Shown here: positions 7,395 through 16,597 of the stretch, piece after piece
Layout of the letters: each line of letters starts with the position of its first letter
How positions within the stretch are numbered: position 1 is the stretch's first letter
Program-made: the position numbers and the translations under genes
Assembly: GCA_017550425.1 (NCBI GenBank)
Contig: JAFZPG010000004.1
Coordinates: 1-64,000 of the forward strand
DNA: 64,000 nucleotides
Source of the DNA: Lachnospiraceae bacterium
GTDB lineage: Bacteria; Bacillota; Clostridia; Lachnospirales; Lachnospiraceae
Reading direction: 5' to 3'
Notes under the pieces: model-generated
Told to the model about the DNA's origin: nothing
The model's database searches: none
Seen by the model: the letters and a program-made list of their open reading frames with translations, nothing else

Positions 7395-9893
7395 ATGATA
7401 TTAAGACTTGAGAAGCTTACAAAGATCTATCAATCTCGGAAGAGAACGACGCTTGCGGTGGATTCAATTTCACTCGCCTTTCCTGAGAAGGGTCTGGTGT
7501 TTATCAATGGTATCAGCGGGAGCGGAAAAACAACACTGATGAATATGTTGTCCGGGATCGATCGACCAACATCTGGCTCGATATATCAGGATGAAAAAGA
7601 TGTAGCGAATCTTTCCCAAAAGGAGTGGGATCGGCTCCGTAATACTCAAATAGGTATTGTCTTTCAAGATTTTAATCTTCTGGAGGATATGACAGTAGCG
7701 GAGAATCTGATGCTTCCGCTGAAGATTCAAACATATGAAGAGTCTGTTGCTCAAGAGCAGGTTATAAAGGTCCTGGAATATGTGGGCTTGTCAGAGTTCA
7801 AGGAAGCGCTCTGCGGACAACTGAGTGCCGGACAGAAGCAACGGGTGGCTATTGCACGTGCGATCATCAAGAATCCCCAAATAGTATTTGCCGATGAGGC
7901 GACAGGAAACCTGGATCCTGAAAATGCGAATGAGATATTAAAACTCTTTAATCGTATTTCAAAACAGTGTCTGGTGGTGCTGATTTCGCATGATTGGCAC
8001 GCGGCCGATGAATATGGAGATCGAATTATTACTCTTTCCGAAGGTAAAGTTATCGAAGACAAAGATAACAGCAAGAACAAGCTTCTTTCGGAAGACACAT
8101 ATGAAGTGGAAGTGGATGTTCAAGGGAAAAAGGATAAATATCTGCTGAACCAATTTGACATGAAACAGCAGATAATCCGCAATGCTGAGTGGAACGGCTC
8201 CTTTTATGATAGCCTGAGCGGGCACTTCAAGGTAGAGAAGGTGATTACTCCGGAAGAGAAAGTCTCGGAAATGTTGTTATTTGGGTCAGGGGAGAGCCGA
8301 AGGCTTCCGTATGGAGACTCCTTCAGACAATCCTTGTTTTTGCTTCTACACAGTAAAGGCAAGATGGCTTTAGCCTTGATCCTGTCTGCTTTTTTAGCCG
8401 CGCTGTTTTTCTTTACGGTTCTTATGGTAAATAATGATTATAGTATAGCTGTTTCGAAATACATGAAAAGCGTAGACGAGGATGCGTTCGAAATGGTTAG
8501 AAATGCCGGAAAGAGTGATGAGACTGTTACGGAAACCAACGGAAAAGCGTTCATAAATGGGTTAAGTGTTGCTTCTGAAGGAAACTATCTCAAGGAAGAT
8601 TGGAAGTTACAGGTTTTCTCTAAGCCTGTCAATATCTATGAGGAGAATGAAGAAGATAGTTTAACATTGTTGGAAGAAGGTAAGGATTATTGGAACGCGG
8701 AAATATTTTTCGCTGATGCAGCCATTCCGAGCGGAGTTAAGTTCAGTGAGGGAGCCGGCCCCGAACGTATCGGAGAAGCAGCAATAACGGAAGCATTGGC
8801 CGAGAAACTTGAAATTAAAGTATCTGACACGATCCACACCGATATAGGAGATCTGATGATATGCGGCTTGTTTGAACTGCGGGATTCTTCGGGAGGTGAG
8901 AAAATCCTTCTTTATAAAGAGCAGATTGGCGAGAAAGTCGGGAATTTGTCGTCCGTAGTTCTTCCCGCTTTGGATGTGACTTGGGCGACGGCGGCTCATG
9001 ACTATGCTCAGAGAGTAATTCAGGCAGGATCAACCGAGAATATAACGGAACAGGATCTCACCTGGGGTCGGCTACCGCTGGCGGAGAATGAAGTTTTGAT
9101 TTCGGATGAGAAAGCAATGGGGTACGGCGACTATTTAAACAATGCATTTCCTGTTCATTTTCGCCTTCCGGACTTATATGATGCAAAGTACGAGGGAAAA
9201 TACGATAATCAGATCAACTTATTTGATCGAATAGGGAAAAAGGTCGATGTAGTAGGGGTTTACGTAACCGGAAGTGAAACGGGCTATTCCGAGGTTTTGT
9301 TCATGCCGGATGTCTTTGGCTGGATCGAGGAAATATATAAAGAGTATTATTCCTTTTCGGGGTGTTTATATATTCCGAATGAAAATATGTCGAAGCAAGT
9401 TCACGATCTGACAGAGGCGGGGTATCGAATAAATGACGATCGTTGTGCGTCCATCTATTCGTATCGCAACATGACGTTCACTCTGAAGGACGCACTATAT
9501 GTGATTCTGACGGTGCTATTTGTGATACTTACATTTATTATGATAACATTTCTGGGATATAGTGTTAAAGATCAGGCGAGAAGAATCGGTATCCTAAGAG
9601 ACATCGGCGTGCAGAGTAGGGATATCCGCCGTATTTTTCTTTGGAATTCAGCGCTTGTTTCGATAGTTTCGATCGTTCTCGCTGATTTGCTTACGCTGGG
9701 CGTATTTCGTTATCTAAACCATATGCAGACATCGCTGGCCGACAATAATGGACCGCATATCGCTATTTTTTCACCGGATGCAGGACTCCTTATTGCGGTT
9801 TCCATTATCGTTTTGATAATATGCCTGGTGATTACATATATTCCGTTAGCGATCTTGTCGAGAAAGAAACCGATACAATTGCTTCAAGGTTGA
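7395..9893 (+). CDS. MacB-like ABC transporter, ATPase fused to FtsX-type permease
   Basis: This 832-residue single-chain exporter has an N-terminal ATPase domain: Walker A GISGSGKTT (39-47), Q-loop VFQDFN, signature LSAGQKQR (143-150), Walker B IVFADEATG. A linker of about 80 residues follows, then transmembrane helix 1 (MALALILSAFLAALFFFTVL), a large extracytoplasmic domain of about 350 residues, and three more helices at the C-terminus. This is the MacB/FtsX layout, which works by mechanotransmission to extrude peptides, signals or lipoprotein-linked cargo. It is usually a dimer, so one gene suffices. ATG 7395 has GGAGAAG upstream; a longer in-frame start at 7338 overlaps the preceding hairpin. 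It is A+T-rich like its two upstream neighbours. The substrate is unknown; lantibiotic-type peptide export or resistance is plausible. Confidence 0.85.
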   Translation: MILRLEKLTKIYQSRKRTTLAVDSISLAFPEKGLVFINGISGSGKTTLMNMLSGIDRPTSGSIYQDEKDVANLSQKEWDRLRNTQIGIVFQDFNLLEDMTVAENLMLPLKIQTYEESVAQEQVIKVLEYVGLSEFKEALCGQLSAGQKQRVAIARAIIKNPQIVFADEATGNLDPENANEILKLFNRISKQCLVVLISHDWHAADEYGDRIITLSEGKVIEDKDNSKNKLLSEDTYEVEVDVQGKKDKYLLNQFDMKQQIIRNAEWNGSFYDSLSGHFKVEKVITPEEKVSEMLLFGSGESRRLPYGDSFRQSLFLLLHSKGKMALALILSAFLAALFFFTVLMVNNDYSIAVSKYMKSVDEDAFEMVRNAGKSDETVTETNGKAFINGLSVASEGNYLKEDWKLQVFSKPVNIYEENEEDSLTLLEEGKDYWNAEIFFADAAIPSGVKFSEGAGPERIGEAAITEALAEKLEIKVSDTIHTDIGDLMICGLFELRDSSGGEKILLYKEQIGEKVGNLSSVVLPALDVTWATAAHDYAQRVIQAGSTENITEQDLTWGRLPLAENEVLISDEKAMGYGDYLNNAFPVHFRLPDLYDAKYEGKYDNQINLFDRIGKKVDVVGVYVTGSETGYSEVLFMPDVFGWIEEIYKEYYSFSGCLYIPNENMSKQVHDLTEAGYRINDDRCASIYSYRNMTFTLKDALYVILTVLFVILTFIMITFLGYSVKDQARRIGILRDIGVQSRDIRRIFLWNSALVSIVSIVLADLLTLGVFRYLNHMQTSLADNNGPHIAIFSPDAGLLIAVSIIVLIICLVITYIPLAILSRKKPIQLLQG

Positions 9894-9907
9894 TAACAAG
9901 TGCGGTT

Positions 9908-9931
9908 GTGGGATAGTTTGATCTATCCCAC
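9908..9931. other. Perfect inverted repeat after the ABC transporter gene
   Basis: GTGGGATAG/CTATCCCAC around TTTGAT gives 9 perfect pairs. No T-run follows, so this is either an incomplete terminator or an operator. The remaining sequence to 10106 holds no gene that I can see. Confidence 0.5.
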
Positions 9932-10106
9932 GGCATAGTCAGAAGGGTATGGAATGATTGTAGCAAGCAGGCCATACAGATGGCCTCTTATGTAATGCAG
10001 ATACCTTGGTTCTTACGGAAACGTCAACAGCCTGTGGACGATTCCGAGATAATATTACATATCCTGTGGAGCATCATATGAGATCCTCGGCGTTATTTTT
10101 TTGAAC

Positions 10107-10133
10107 TTGACATTTTCCTCTGTAAAATATAAA
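10107..10133 (+). promoter_or_regulatory. Probable promoter of the 223-residue protein gene
   Basis: TTGACA (10107-10112), then A+T-rich sequence with TATAAA at 10128-10133 (15-bp spacer; TAAAAT slightly upstream is an alternative -10). Confidence 0.5.
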
Positions 10134-10182
10134 ATCAGAGTAGACGGACGAAGTTCGAAATATAATAAAACAGGAGGTAATT

Positions 10183-10854
10183 ATGGGTTTATTTGATAAG
10201 ACTATGCAGGGTGCATCGGCTTCCGGCGCACCGGCAGGTGCGCCCGGCGAGCTTCTCGCCGCGTGGAAGGAGGACCGTGTGATCACACTGGCTTCGGAGC
10301 CGGAGAGTTTGGAAGAATTGAAGGCAGCGGTGGATGTAAGCGACCCCGGCAGTGTTGCCGCTTATTGGGTATATGCTGTGACCTGCATGACGGCTGACTA
10401 TGAGATCGGCATGAGCATGATGAAGTATCTCTTCGCGGACATTGAGCCCTTCGGCCGCGGTTTCACCGAGGGTGGTGTCAATGGTAAGGCAAGTTGGGAT
10501 ACCTATTTCAACGATCGGTTAAAGAGCGACGATTACCGCTGGTTGCCGAGAGCGTATTTCGTAGGCGCTGCGGCATCGAACGGTTTCAATCCGACGCGTC
10601 CGCTTTCGGTCGCGCTTTCGTTCAATGCACCGAACACGGATACCATCAACGGTCAGTCCCTGAAACAACTCGGACGCTTAAACATCGTTTACTATGTGAC
10701 GAGCAACGCTGCAGGAAATAAGGTGAACCTGACCCTCAGCAAGTTCGATGGCAGTGACCGTTGGTACGTGACGAACGGCACGGCGGCTTCCGGTCTGTTC
10801 TACGATCAGAGAGCAGCGCTTACGGCAGAAGCCAAAGCAAAATTATATAACTAA
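10183..10854 (+). CDS. Conserved-looking cytoplasmic protein, unknown
   Basis: This 223-residue protein begins MGLFDKTMQGAS, without signal peptide or membrane helix. An Ala/Gly/Pro-rich linker (about 10-22) precedes a compact domain. That domain contains a two-helix stretch (SVAAYWVYAVTCMTADYEIG), the segment WLPRAYFVGAAASNGFNPTR, and a strand-rich end with NIVYYVTSNAAGNK and DRWYVTNGTAASGLF. I could not place it in a family; similar proteins may be annotated only as domains of unknown function. AGGAGG precedes ATG 10183. It is a single gene, with its own promoter and a strong terminator at 10897. Codon use returns to that of the core genome. Confidence 0.7.
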   Translation: MGLFDKTMQGASASGAPAGAPGELLAAWKEDRVITLASEPESLEELKAAVDVSDPGSVAAYWVYAVTCMTADYEIGMSMMKYLFADIEPFGRGFTEGGVNGKASWDTYFNDRLKSDDYRWLPRAYFVGAAASNGFNPTRPLSVALSFNAPNTDTINGQSLKQLGRLNIVYYVTSNAAGNKVNLTLSKFDGSDRWYVTNGTAASGLFYDQRAALTAEAKAKLYN

Positions 10855-10896
10855 GATCTGACATGCGGGCAACATTGCCGGCGTGTACAGAAGAAA

Positions 10897-10933
10897 AGCC
10901 CCGCAGGGTCATACGACCGGTGCGGGGCTTTTT
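10897..10933 (+). terminator. Rho-independent terminator
   Basis: AGCCCCGCA/TGCGGGGCT (9 pairs) followed by TTTTT. It closes the gene at 10183 and insulates glpK. Confidence 0.92.
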
Positions 10934-10959
10934 CATGCATGGGCCGTGTTCTTTTTGGA

Positions 10960-10988
10960 GTGACAGGTGCGGCGGGGTGTGGTATACT
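10960..10988 (+). promoter_or_regulatory. Promoter of glpK
   Basis: GTGACA (10960-10965), a 17-bp G-rich spacer, then TATACT (10983-10988). It lies 33 bp before glpK. Confidence 0.7.
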
Positions 10989-11020
10989 GAAAACAGAAAT
11001 GAGAATCGAGGTGGATCCAT

Positions 11021-12556
11021 ATGGGCAACGGTTATATCATGGCGCTGGATCAGGGGACGACGTCGTCTCGCTGCATCCTGTTTGATGAAGATAAAAAGAT
11101 CGTTTGGACGGAGCAGGAGGAGTTCCCTCAGCATTTTCCGAAAGCGGGCTGGGTCGAGCACGACCCCATGGATATCCTGCATTCTTCGCTGCGGGTCATG
11201 CATTCCGGTTTGGTTCGGCTGCGTGAGTTTGATCCGGATGCACAGGTGCGCGCCATCGGCATCACGAACCAGCGGGAGACCGTGGTGGTCTGGGACCGCG
11301 CGACCGGGAAGCCGCTAGCGCCGGCGATCGTCTGGCAGTGTCGCCGGACGGCGGATGCCATGGAGGCACTGAAGGCGGATCCGTTCGGTGAGGTGATCCG
11401 TCAGAAGACCGGCCTGATCCCGGATGCGTATTTTTCGGCCTCGAAACTGCAGTGGCTGCTGGAAAATGTTCCCGGTCTTCGTGCGCAGGCAGAGGAGGGA
11501 CGGGTGTGCTTCGGTACGGTCGATTCCTGGCTGGTCTACAATCTGACGAAAGAAAAGACACATGCGACGGATGTGACGAACGCGTCCCGGACCATGTTGT
11601 TTAATATTCATACTCTTAGCTGGGATGATGAACTTCTGGCATATTTCAACATTCCGAAGGCGATGCTTCCAACGGTAAAAAAGAGCAGTGACCTATACGG
11701 AACCTGCGTGGTCGCCGATACGAGCCTGCGGGGCGTTCCGATCTGCGGCGTGGCCGGTGATCAGCAGTCGGCCCTGTTCGGTCAGGGCTGCCTGCAGGCA
11801 GGACAGGCGAAAAATACCTACGGGACCGGTTGCTTTTTATTGATGAATACGGGAGATAAAGCCGTGGATTCGCAGCACCGGCTGCTTACGACCGTGGCGG
11901 CGCGCGTGGATGATAACGTGCAGTACGCACTGGAGGGCAGCGTTTTCATGGGCGGCGCCTGCGTACAGTGGCTGCGGGATGCGTTAGGGATCCTTAAGAC
12001 GGCTGCGGAGAGCGAGGGCCTCGCCGAATCGGTCCGAGATACGCTCGGAGCGTATCTGGTACCCGCATTTACGGGACTGGGCGCTCCCTATTGGGATCCC
12101 TATGCGAGAGGCGCGCTGGTCGGCATGACGCGAGGCTTTCGAAAGGAACATCTGGTGCGGGCGACGCTCGAGTCGATCGCCTACCAGGTCCAGGACGTGG
12201 TAACGGCGATGGAGCAGGATCTGAAGCAGGCATTTTCCGATGAAACCACATCGGATATTCCCGGACTTCCGGCCCTGAAGGTCGACGGCGGCGCGAGCGC
12301 TAACCGCTTTTTGATGCAGTTTCAGGCAGATATCCTGGGACGTCCGGTCGTGCGGCCGGCCTGCATCGAGACGACAGCTCTGGGCGCGGCGTTGTTGGCC
12401 GGACTGTATGTGGGCTTTTGGGATAAAAACGCCGTTGTTTCGACTGATCCCATGGCGGATACGTTTCAGCCTGCCATGGAAGGAATACGGAGAGAAGAGC
12501 TGCTGAGCGGTTGGAAAGCCGCGGTCGCGAGCGTGATCGCAGGCGGGAAACGCTGA
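11021..12556 (+). CDS. glpK: Glycerol kinase
   Basis: GlpK phosphorylates glycerol to sn-glycerol 3-phosphate with ATP. At 511 residues it has the full FGGY-kinase length. Visible motifs are the phosphate-binding loop MALDQGTTSSR near the N-terminus, AIGITNQRETVVVWDRATGK, the glycerol-contact region FPKAGWVEHDP, GVAGDQQSALFGQ, and NTYGTGCFLLMNTG. The C-terminal ATP domain has KVDGGASANRFLMQFQAD. It stands alone with its own promoter. No glpF or glpD is adjacent, so the facilitator and dehydrogenase would be encoded elsewhere. An AATCGAGGTGGATCC stretch before ATG 11021 supplies the ribosome binding site. Confidence 0.96.
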   Translation: MGNGYIMALDQGTTSSRCILFDEDKKIVWTEQEEFPQHFPKAGWVEHDPMDILHSSLRVMHSGLVRLREFDPDAQVRAIGITNQRETVVVWDRATGKPLAPAIVWQCRRTADAMEALKADPFGEVIRQKTGLIPDAYFSASKLQWLLENVPGLRAQAEEGRVCFGTVDSWLVYNLTKEKTHATDVTNASRTMLFNIHTLSWDDELLAYFNIPKAMLPTVKKSSDLYGTCVVADTSLRGVPICGVAGDQQSALFGQGCLQAGQAKNTYGTGCFLLMNTGDKAVDSQHRLLTTVAARVDDNVQYALEGSVFMGGACVQWLRDALGILKTAAESEGLAESVRDTLGAYLVPAFTGLGAPYWDPYARGALVGMTRGFRKEHLVRATLESIAYQVQDVVTAMEQDLKQAFSDETTSDIPGLPALKVDGGASANRFLMQFQADILGRPVVRPACIETTALGAALLAGLYVGFWDKNAVVSTDPMADTFQPAMEGIRREELLSGWKAAVASVIAGGKR

Positions 12557-12624
12557 AAATACGGGCTTTTCGAGCCCCGCAGAAATACCTTTGAAAGTTT
12601 TTTAAAAAAATTTGAAAAAAACGC

Positions 12625-12678
12625 TTGACACTAACCTTACGTCACCCCTTATAATGGCAACATGAGAGGGGTGACGTA
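12625..12678 (+). promoter_or_regulatory. MerR-type promoter with 19-bp spacer and flanking dyad
   Basis: Perfect TTGACA (12625-12630) and TATAAT (12650-12655) are separated by 19 bp. That over-long spacing is the hallmark of promoters that MerR regulators activate by untwisting. A 12-bp perfect inverted repeat, TACGTCACCCCT (12638-12649) and AGGGGTGACGTA (12667-12678), has one arm inside the spacer and one just past the -10. The gene downstream encodes a MerR-family protein, so autoregulation is likely. Confidence 0.85.
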
Positions 12679-12782
12679 TTGTGTCAAGTTGGACCGAAAA
12701 CGTCATACTGTGACCGAATAGGGCATGGGCCTGCCTCTCACTGCAACGGATCGAACTGCTTAAGACCGGAAAGGAGAAGCGT

Positions 12783-13976
12783 ATGGAACATGCTACTTTT
12801 TATACGACAGGCGCGTTTGCAAAGAAGGCAAATGTGTCCATCCGCACCATTCGTTTCTACGATAAGCAGGGCATCCTGAAGCCTTCGCACATCAGCGAGT
12901 CGGGCTACCGCCTGTACACGGACGCGGACTTCGCGAAGCTCCAGAAGGTATTGACCCTGAAGTATCTCGGATTTTCCCTGGAGGAGATCATGGATATCAC
13001 GGTCAATGATGACGACGAGGACTACGTTCGCTCGTCGCTGGCACTGCAGCTGGAACTGGTGAAGAAAAAACGCGAGAGCCTGCAGATCGTCGAAGAGGCG
13101 CTTACGAAGACGCAGCAGATGTTGGAGGAGGGCGCCGAAGGCGGGGTCAATTGGCAGCGCATGCTGCACCTGATCCACATGATCAGCATGGAACGGTCGC
13201 TGGTGGAGCAGTATAAGAATTCCGCCAACATCCGGACGCGGATCGGCCTGCACCAGCGATATGCGACGAATCCGGAGTCCTGGTTTGCCTGGGTCTACCG
13301 AAACTTAGGGGTTCGCGAGGGAATGACGGTTTTGGAACTGGGGTGCGGAAACGGCGAACTGTGGCGCACCAACGCAACACAGGTCCCGGCCTGCAAACTG
13401 CTGCTGTCGGATATCTCGGCGGGCATGCTCGCAGACGCGAAGGATAACCTCACAATGCTGGCTAAACAGTGCACGTTTTTGAACTTCGACTGTACCGCAT
13501 CGATTCCCCTGCCGGATGCTTCGTGTGACATCGTGGTCGCCAACCACCTGCTCTTTTACCTCAAGGATATCGACCTTGTGCTGAAGGAAGTGAAGAGGGT
13601 GCTGAAGAAGGGCGGCGTCTTCTATGCCTCGACCTACGGGCGGGAGCACATGAAGGAGATCTCACAGCTCGCGAAAGAGTTCGACGCCAGGGTGGCTCTG
13701 TCTGAGGTCGCGTTGTACGACGTGTTCGGACTCGAAAACGGCGCGGCGATCCTGTCGAAAGCCTTTGACGAGGTGCAGCTGTTGCAACACGAAGACAGCC
13801 TGAAGGTCACGGATACACAGCCCATTTTGGACTACATCCTGTCCTGCCACGGCAACCAGCACGAATACCTGAACGAACGCTATGCGGAGTTTCGGGATTT
13901 TGTAGAGAAGAAACTGAAAAACAAAGGGTATCTGAAGATCACAAAACAAGCCGGAATGTTCCAGTGTTCTATGTAG
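12783..13976 (+). CDS. MerR-family regulator fused to a SAM methyltransferase
   Basis: This 397-residue two-domain protein has an N-terminal MerR DNA-binding domain (about 7-75: TTGAFAKKANVSIRTIRFYD, SGYRLYTDADF). A dimerisation helix follows (about 82-118). The C-terminal half is a class I methyltransferase, with motif I VLELGCGNGELW at about 183-194, an acidic residue after strand 2 (LLLSDIS), FDCTASIPLPDASCDIVVAN, and LKKGGVFYASTYGR. A small-molecule or protein methyltransferase could therefore be controlled by, or control, the same polypeptide. AAGGAGAAG precedes ATG 12783. The upstream promoter has the MerR signature spacing, so it probably regulates itself. No Cys-rich metal-binding loop typical of metal sensors is seen. 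The inducer and methyl acceptor are unknown. Confidence 0.88.
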   Translation: MEHATFYTTGAFAKKANVSIRTIRFYDKQGILKPSHISESGYRLYTDADFAKLQKVLTLKYLGFSLEEIMDITVNDDDEDYVRSSLALQLELVKKKRESLQIVEEALTKTQQMLEEGAEGGVNWQRMLHLIHMISMERSLVEQYKNSANIRTRIGLHQRYATNPESWFAWVYRNLGVREGMTVLELGCGNGELWRTNATQVPACKLLLSDISAGMLADAKDNLTMLAKQCTFLNFDCTASIPLPDASCDIVVANHLLFYLKDIDLVLKEVKRVLKKGGVFYASTYGREHMKEISQLAKEFDARVALSEVALYDVFGLENGAAILSKAFDEVQLLQHEDSLKVTDTQPILDYILSCHGNQHEYLNERYAEFRDFVEKKLKNKGYLKITKQAGMFQCSM

Positions 13977-14027
13977 AGAAATGAGAGATACAGCGAAGCC
14001 GCGAAAGGCGGCGGAAACGGAGGAACC

Positions 14028-14912
14028 ATGAAAGGTATCGTATTAGCGGGCGGCAGCGGAACACGTCTGTACCCCCTCACAAAAGTAACCAGTAAGCAGC
14101 TTCTGCCCATCTATGACAAACCGATGATCTATTATCCGTTGTCGGTGCTCATGAATGCCGGCATTCGCGACATTTTGATCATCTCCACGCCGGATGACAC
14201 GCCGCGTTTTAAGTCCCTGTTGGGCGACGGAAAGCAATTCGGAATCTCACTCACGTACGCTGTGCAGCCCAGTCCGGACGGCCTGGCGCAGGCCTTCATC
14301 ATCGGCGAAGAGTTTATCGGTAACGAGCCGGTAGCCATGGTCCTCGGGGACAATATCTTCCACGGCCACGGCCTGACCAAACGCTTACGAAATGCAGCGG
14401 CGAAGACGACCGGCGCGACGGTTTTCGGTTACTATGTGGACGATCCGGAACGTTTCGGCATCGTGGAATTCGATAAAGACGGCAAAGCGATCTCCATCGA
14501 GGAGAAGCCGGCGAAGCCGAAGAGCAACTACTGCGTGACCGGTCTGTATTTCTATGACAATAAGGTCGTTGAGTACGCGAAGGGCTTAAAGCCTTCGGCG
14601 CGCGGCGAGCTAGAGATCACGGACCTGAACCGCATTTACCTCGAGAACGGCGAGTTGGAAGTATGTCTGCTGGGTCAGGGCTTCACCTGGCTCGACACCG
14701 GCACACACGAGTCGCTCGTGGATGCGACGAACTTCGTTAAGACGGTGGAGACCCACCAGCACCGCAAGATCGCGTGCCTGGAGGAGATCGGCTACCTGAA
14801 CGGCTGGATCAGCAAAGATGAGCTGATGAAGGTCTACGAGATCTATAAGAAGAACCAGTACGGCGCATATCTGATGGACTTGATGCAGGGGAAATTTTTG
14901 CAGAACACATAA
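14028..14912 (+). CDS. rfbA: Glucose-1-phosphate thymidylyltransferase
   Basis: RmlA/RfbA makes dTDP-glucose from dTTP and glucose 1-phosphate, the first step of dTDP-L-rhamnose synthesis. The 294-residue length is typical. The N-terminal nucleotide-binding signature [17 protein letters not shown] is followed by [41 protein letters not shown] and the substrate segment [13 protein letters not shown]. It opens an rfbACBD cluster in tight series (14.0-17.5 kb) and starts 51 bp after the MerR-methyltransferase gene, with GGAGGAACC before the ATG. Rhamnose probably goes into a cell-wall polysaccharide; no glycosyltransferases are present in the window. Confidence 0.97.
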   Translation: MKGIVLAGGSGTRLYPLTKVTSKQLLPIYDKPMIYYPLSVLMNAGIRDILIISTPDDTPRFKSLLGDGKQFGISLTYAVQPSPDGLAQAFIIGEEFIGNEPVAMVLGDNIFHGHGLTKRLRNAAAKTTGATVFGYYVDDPERFGIVEFDKDGKAISIEEKPAKPKSNYCVTGLYFYDNKVVEYAKGLKPSARGELEITDLNRIYLENGELEVCLLGQGFTWLDTGTHESLVDATNFVKTVETHQHRKIACLEEIGYLNGWISKDELMKVYEIYKKNQYGAYLMDLMQGKFLQNT

Positions 14913-14975
14913 GGATTTCGCCGATAAAGAAAGATCATCCGGACGACAGTTTCCGGCAGAAAGAGGATTATCAAC

Positions 14976-15533
14976 ATGGGAAAGATCAAAGTAACACGTT
15001 GTGAGATCGAAGGACTCTGCGTTATCGAGCCTACCGTTTTTTACGATGAAAGAGGCTATTTCGTAGAGACCTACAATCAGAGAGATATGGAGGCGGAAGG
15101 CCTGAATATGGTTTTCGTTCAGGATAACCAGTCCAAATCAAAAAAAGGCGTTCTGCGCGGCCTGCATTATCAGAAGCAGTTCCCGCAGGGAAAGCTGGTT
15201 CGTGCGATCGCCGGCGAGGTGTTCGACGTGGCCGTCGACCTTCGTAAGAGTTCGAAGACCTACGGCAAGTGGTTCGGCGTCGTGCTTTCGGCGGAAAACA
15301 AGAAGCAGTTCTACATCCCCGAAGGCTTCGCGCATGGCTTTTTGGTACTGAGCGACGAGGCGGAATTTGCCTACAAGGTAACGGATTTCTATCATCCGGG
15401 CGATGAGGGCGGTGTGCTCTGGAGCGATCCGGAGATCGGCATCGACTGGCCCATCACCGAGGACATGGAGATCTGCCTGTCCGATAAGGATAAGGTCTGG
15501 AAAGGATTATCCGAGACCTTTACGTTTGAATAA
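14976..15533 (+). CDS. rfbC: dTDP-4-dehydrorhamnose 3,5-epimerase
   Basis: RmlC epimerises dTDP-4-keto-6-deoxyglucose at C3 and C5, the third step to dTDP-L-rhamnose. It is a 185-residue cupin. Visible family elements are ERGYFVETYNQRD, FVQDNQSKSKKGVLRGLHYQ (containing the catalytic His), GEVFDVAVDLRKSS, and FYIPEGFAHGFLVLSD. AGAGGA precedes ATG 14976. It lies 63 bp after rfbA and 23 bp before rfbB. Confidence 0.97.
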   Translation: MGKIKVTRCEIEGLCVIEPTVFYDERGYFVETYNQRDMEAEGLNMVFVQDNQSKSKKGVLRGLHYQKQFPQGKLVRAIAGEVFDVAVDLRKSSKTYGKWFGVVLSAENKKQFYIPEGFAHGFLVLSDEAEFAYKVTDFYHPGDEGGVLWSDPEIGIDWPITEDMEICLSDKDKVWKGLSETFTFE

Positions 15534-15556
15534 TCAGAGAATCAAGGAGATATCAC

Positions 15557-16579
15557 ATGAAGATTTTAGTAACCGGCGGCGCCGGATTTATCGGCGGCAA
15601 TTTCGTACACTATATGGTCAATAAATATCCCGAGGATGAGATCGTCAACCTCGACCTGCTGACCTATGCGGGTAATCTGGAGACCCTGAAGCCTGTTGAA
15701 AACAAGCCCAACTATCGTTTCGTTCACGGCGATATCGCAGACCGGAAGTTCATTATGGATCTGTTCGAGAAGGAGAAGTTCGATGTTGTCATCAATTTCG
15801 CCGCAGAGAGCCATGTAGACCGTTCCATCTCGGATCCGGGCATCTTCGTAGTAACGAACGTTCTGGGTACCCAGGTGCTTCTGGACGCTTCCCGCGCTTA
15901 CGGCGTAAAGCGTTTCCATCAGGTTTCCACCGATGAGGTCTACGGCGACCTGCCGCTGGACCGTCCCGACCTGTTCTTCACAGAGACGACTCCGCTGCAC
16001 ACTTCCAGCCCGTATTCGTCTTCGAAGGCGAGCGCAGACCTCTTCGTTATGGCATACTACCGCACCTTTAAGCTTCCGGTGACCATCAGCCGTTGCTCGA
16101 ACAACTACGGCCCCTACCAGTTCCCGGAGAAACTGATCCCGCTCATGATCTCGCGTGCATTGGCCAATGAGGAACTGCCCGTATATGGTAAGGGCGAGAA
16201 CGTTCGTGACTGGCTTCACGTCCTGGACCACTGCGTAGCCATCGACCTGATCGTCCGCAACGGCAAGGTCGGCGAGGTCTACAACGTCGGCGGACACAAC
16301 GAGCGCACCAACCTCGAAGTCGTTAAGACCATCCTGAAGGCACTCGGAAAGCCCGAAAGCCTGATCAAATATGTAACCGACCGTCCCGGCCACGACATGC
16401 GTTACGCGATCGATCCCACGAAGATCGAGACCGAGCTGGGCTGGAAGCCGACCTACACCTTCGATACCGGTATCGAGATGACCATCCAGTGGTACCTGGA
16501 GAACCGCGAGTGGTGGGAGAACATCCTGAGCGGCGAGTATCAGAACTATTTTGAGAAGATGTACGGCAACAGACTGTGA
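15557..16579 (+). CDS. rfbB: dTDP-glucose 4,6-dehydratase
   Basis: RmlB oxidises, dehydrates and re-reduces dTDP-glucose to dTDP-4-keto-6-deoxyglucose using bound NAD+. At 340 residues it is an extended short-chain dehydrogenase. It shows the Rossmann motif VTGGAGFIGGNFVHY at the N-terminus, NFAAESHVDRSI, the Thr-Asp-Glu catalytic element STDEVYGDL, and the YSSSKASAD (YxxxK) motif. NNYGPYQFPEKLIPL and RDWLHVLDH are typical of RmlB. It is third in the rfbACBD order, with AAGGAGATATC upstream of the start. Confidence 0.97.
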   Translation: MKILVTGGAGFIGGNFVHYMVNKYPEDEIVNLDLLTYAGNLETLKPVENKPNYRFVHGDIADRKFIMDLFEKEKFDVVINFAAESHVDRSISDPGIFVVTNVLGTQVLLDASRAYGVKRFHQVSTDEVYGDLPLDRPDLFFTETTPLHTSSPYSSSKASADLFVMAYYRTFKLPVTISRCSNNYGPYQFPEKLIPLMISRALANEELPVYGKGENVRDWLHVLDHCVAIDLIVRNGKVGEVYNVGGHNERTNLEVVKTILKALGKPESLIKYVTDRPGHDMRYAIDPTKIETELGWKPTYTFDTGIEMTIQWYLENREWWENILSGEYQNYFEKMYGNRL

Positions 16580-16597
16580 TTGTGAGGGTTTAGTAAG

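Noticed and set aside
12662..12721. Possible 19-residue leader peptide before the MerR-methyltransferase gene
   Set aside because: The ATG is only a few bases after the -10 and has no ribosome binding site; the sequence is better explained as the operator dyad.
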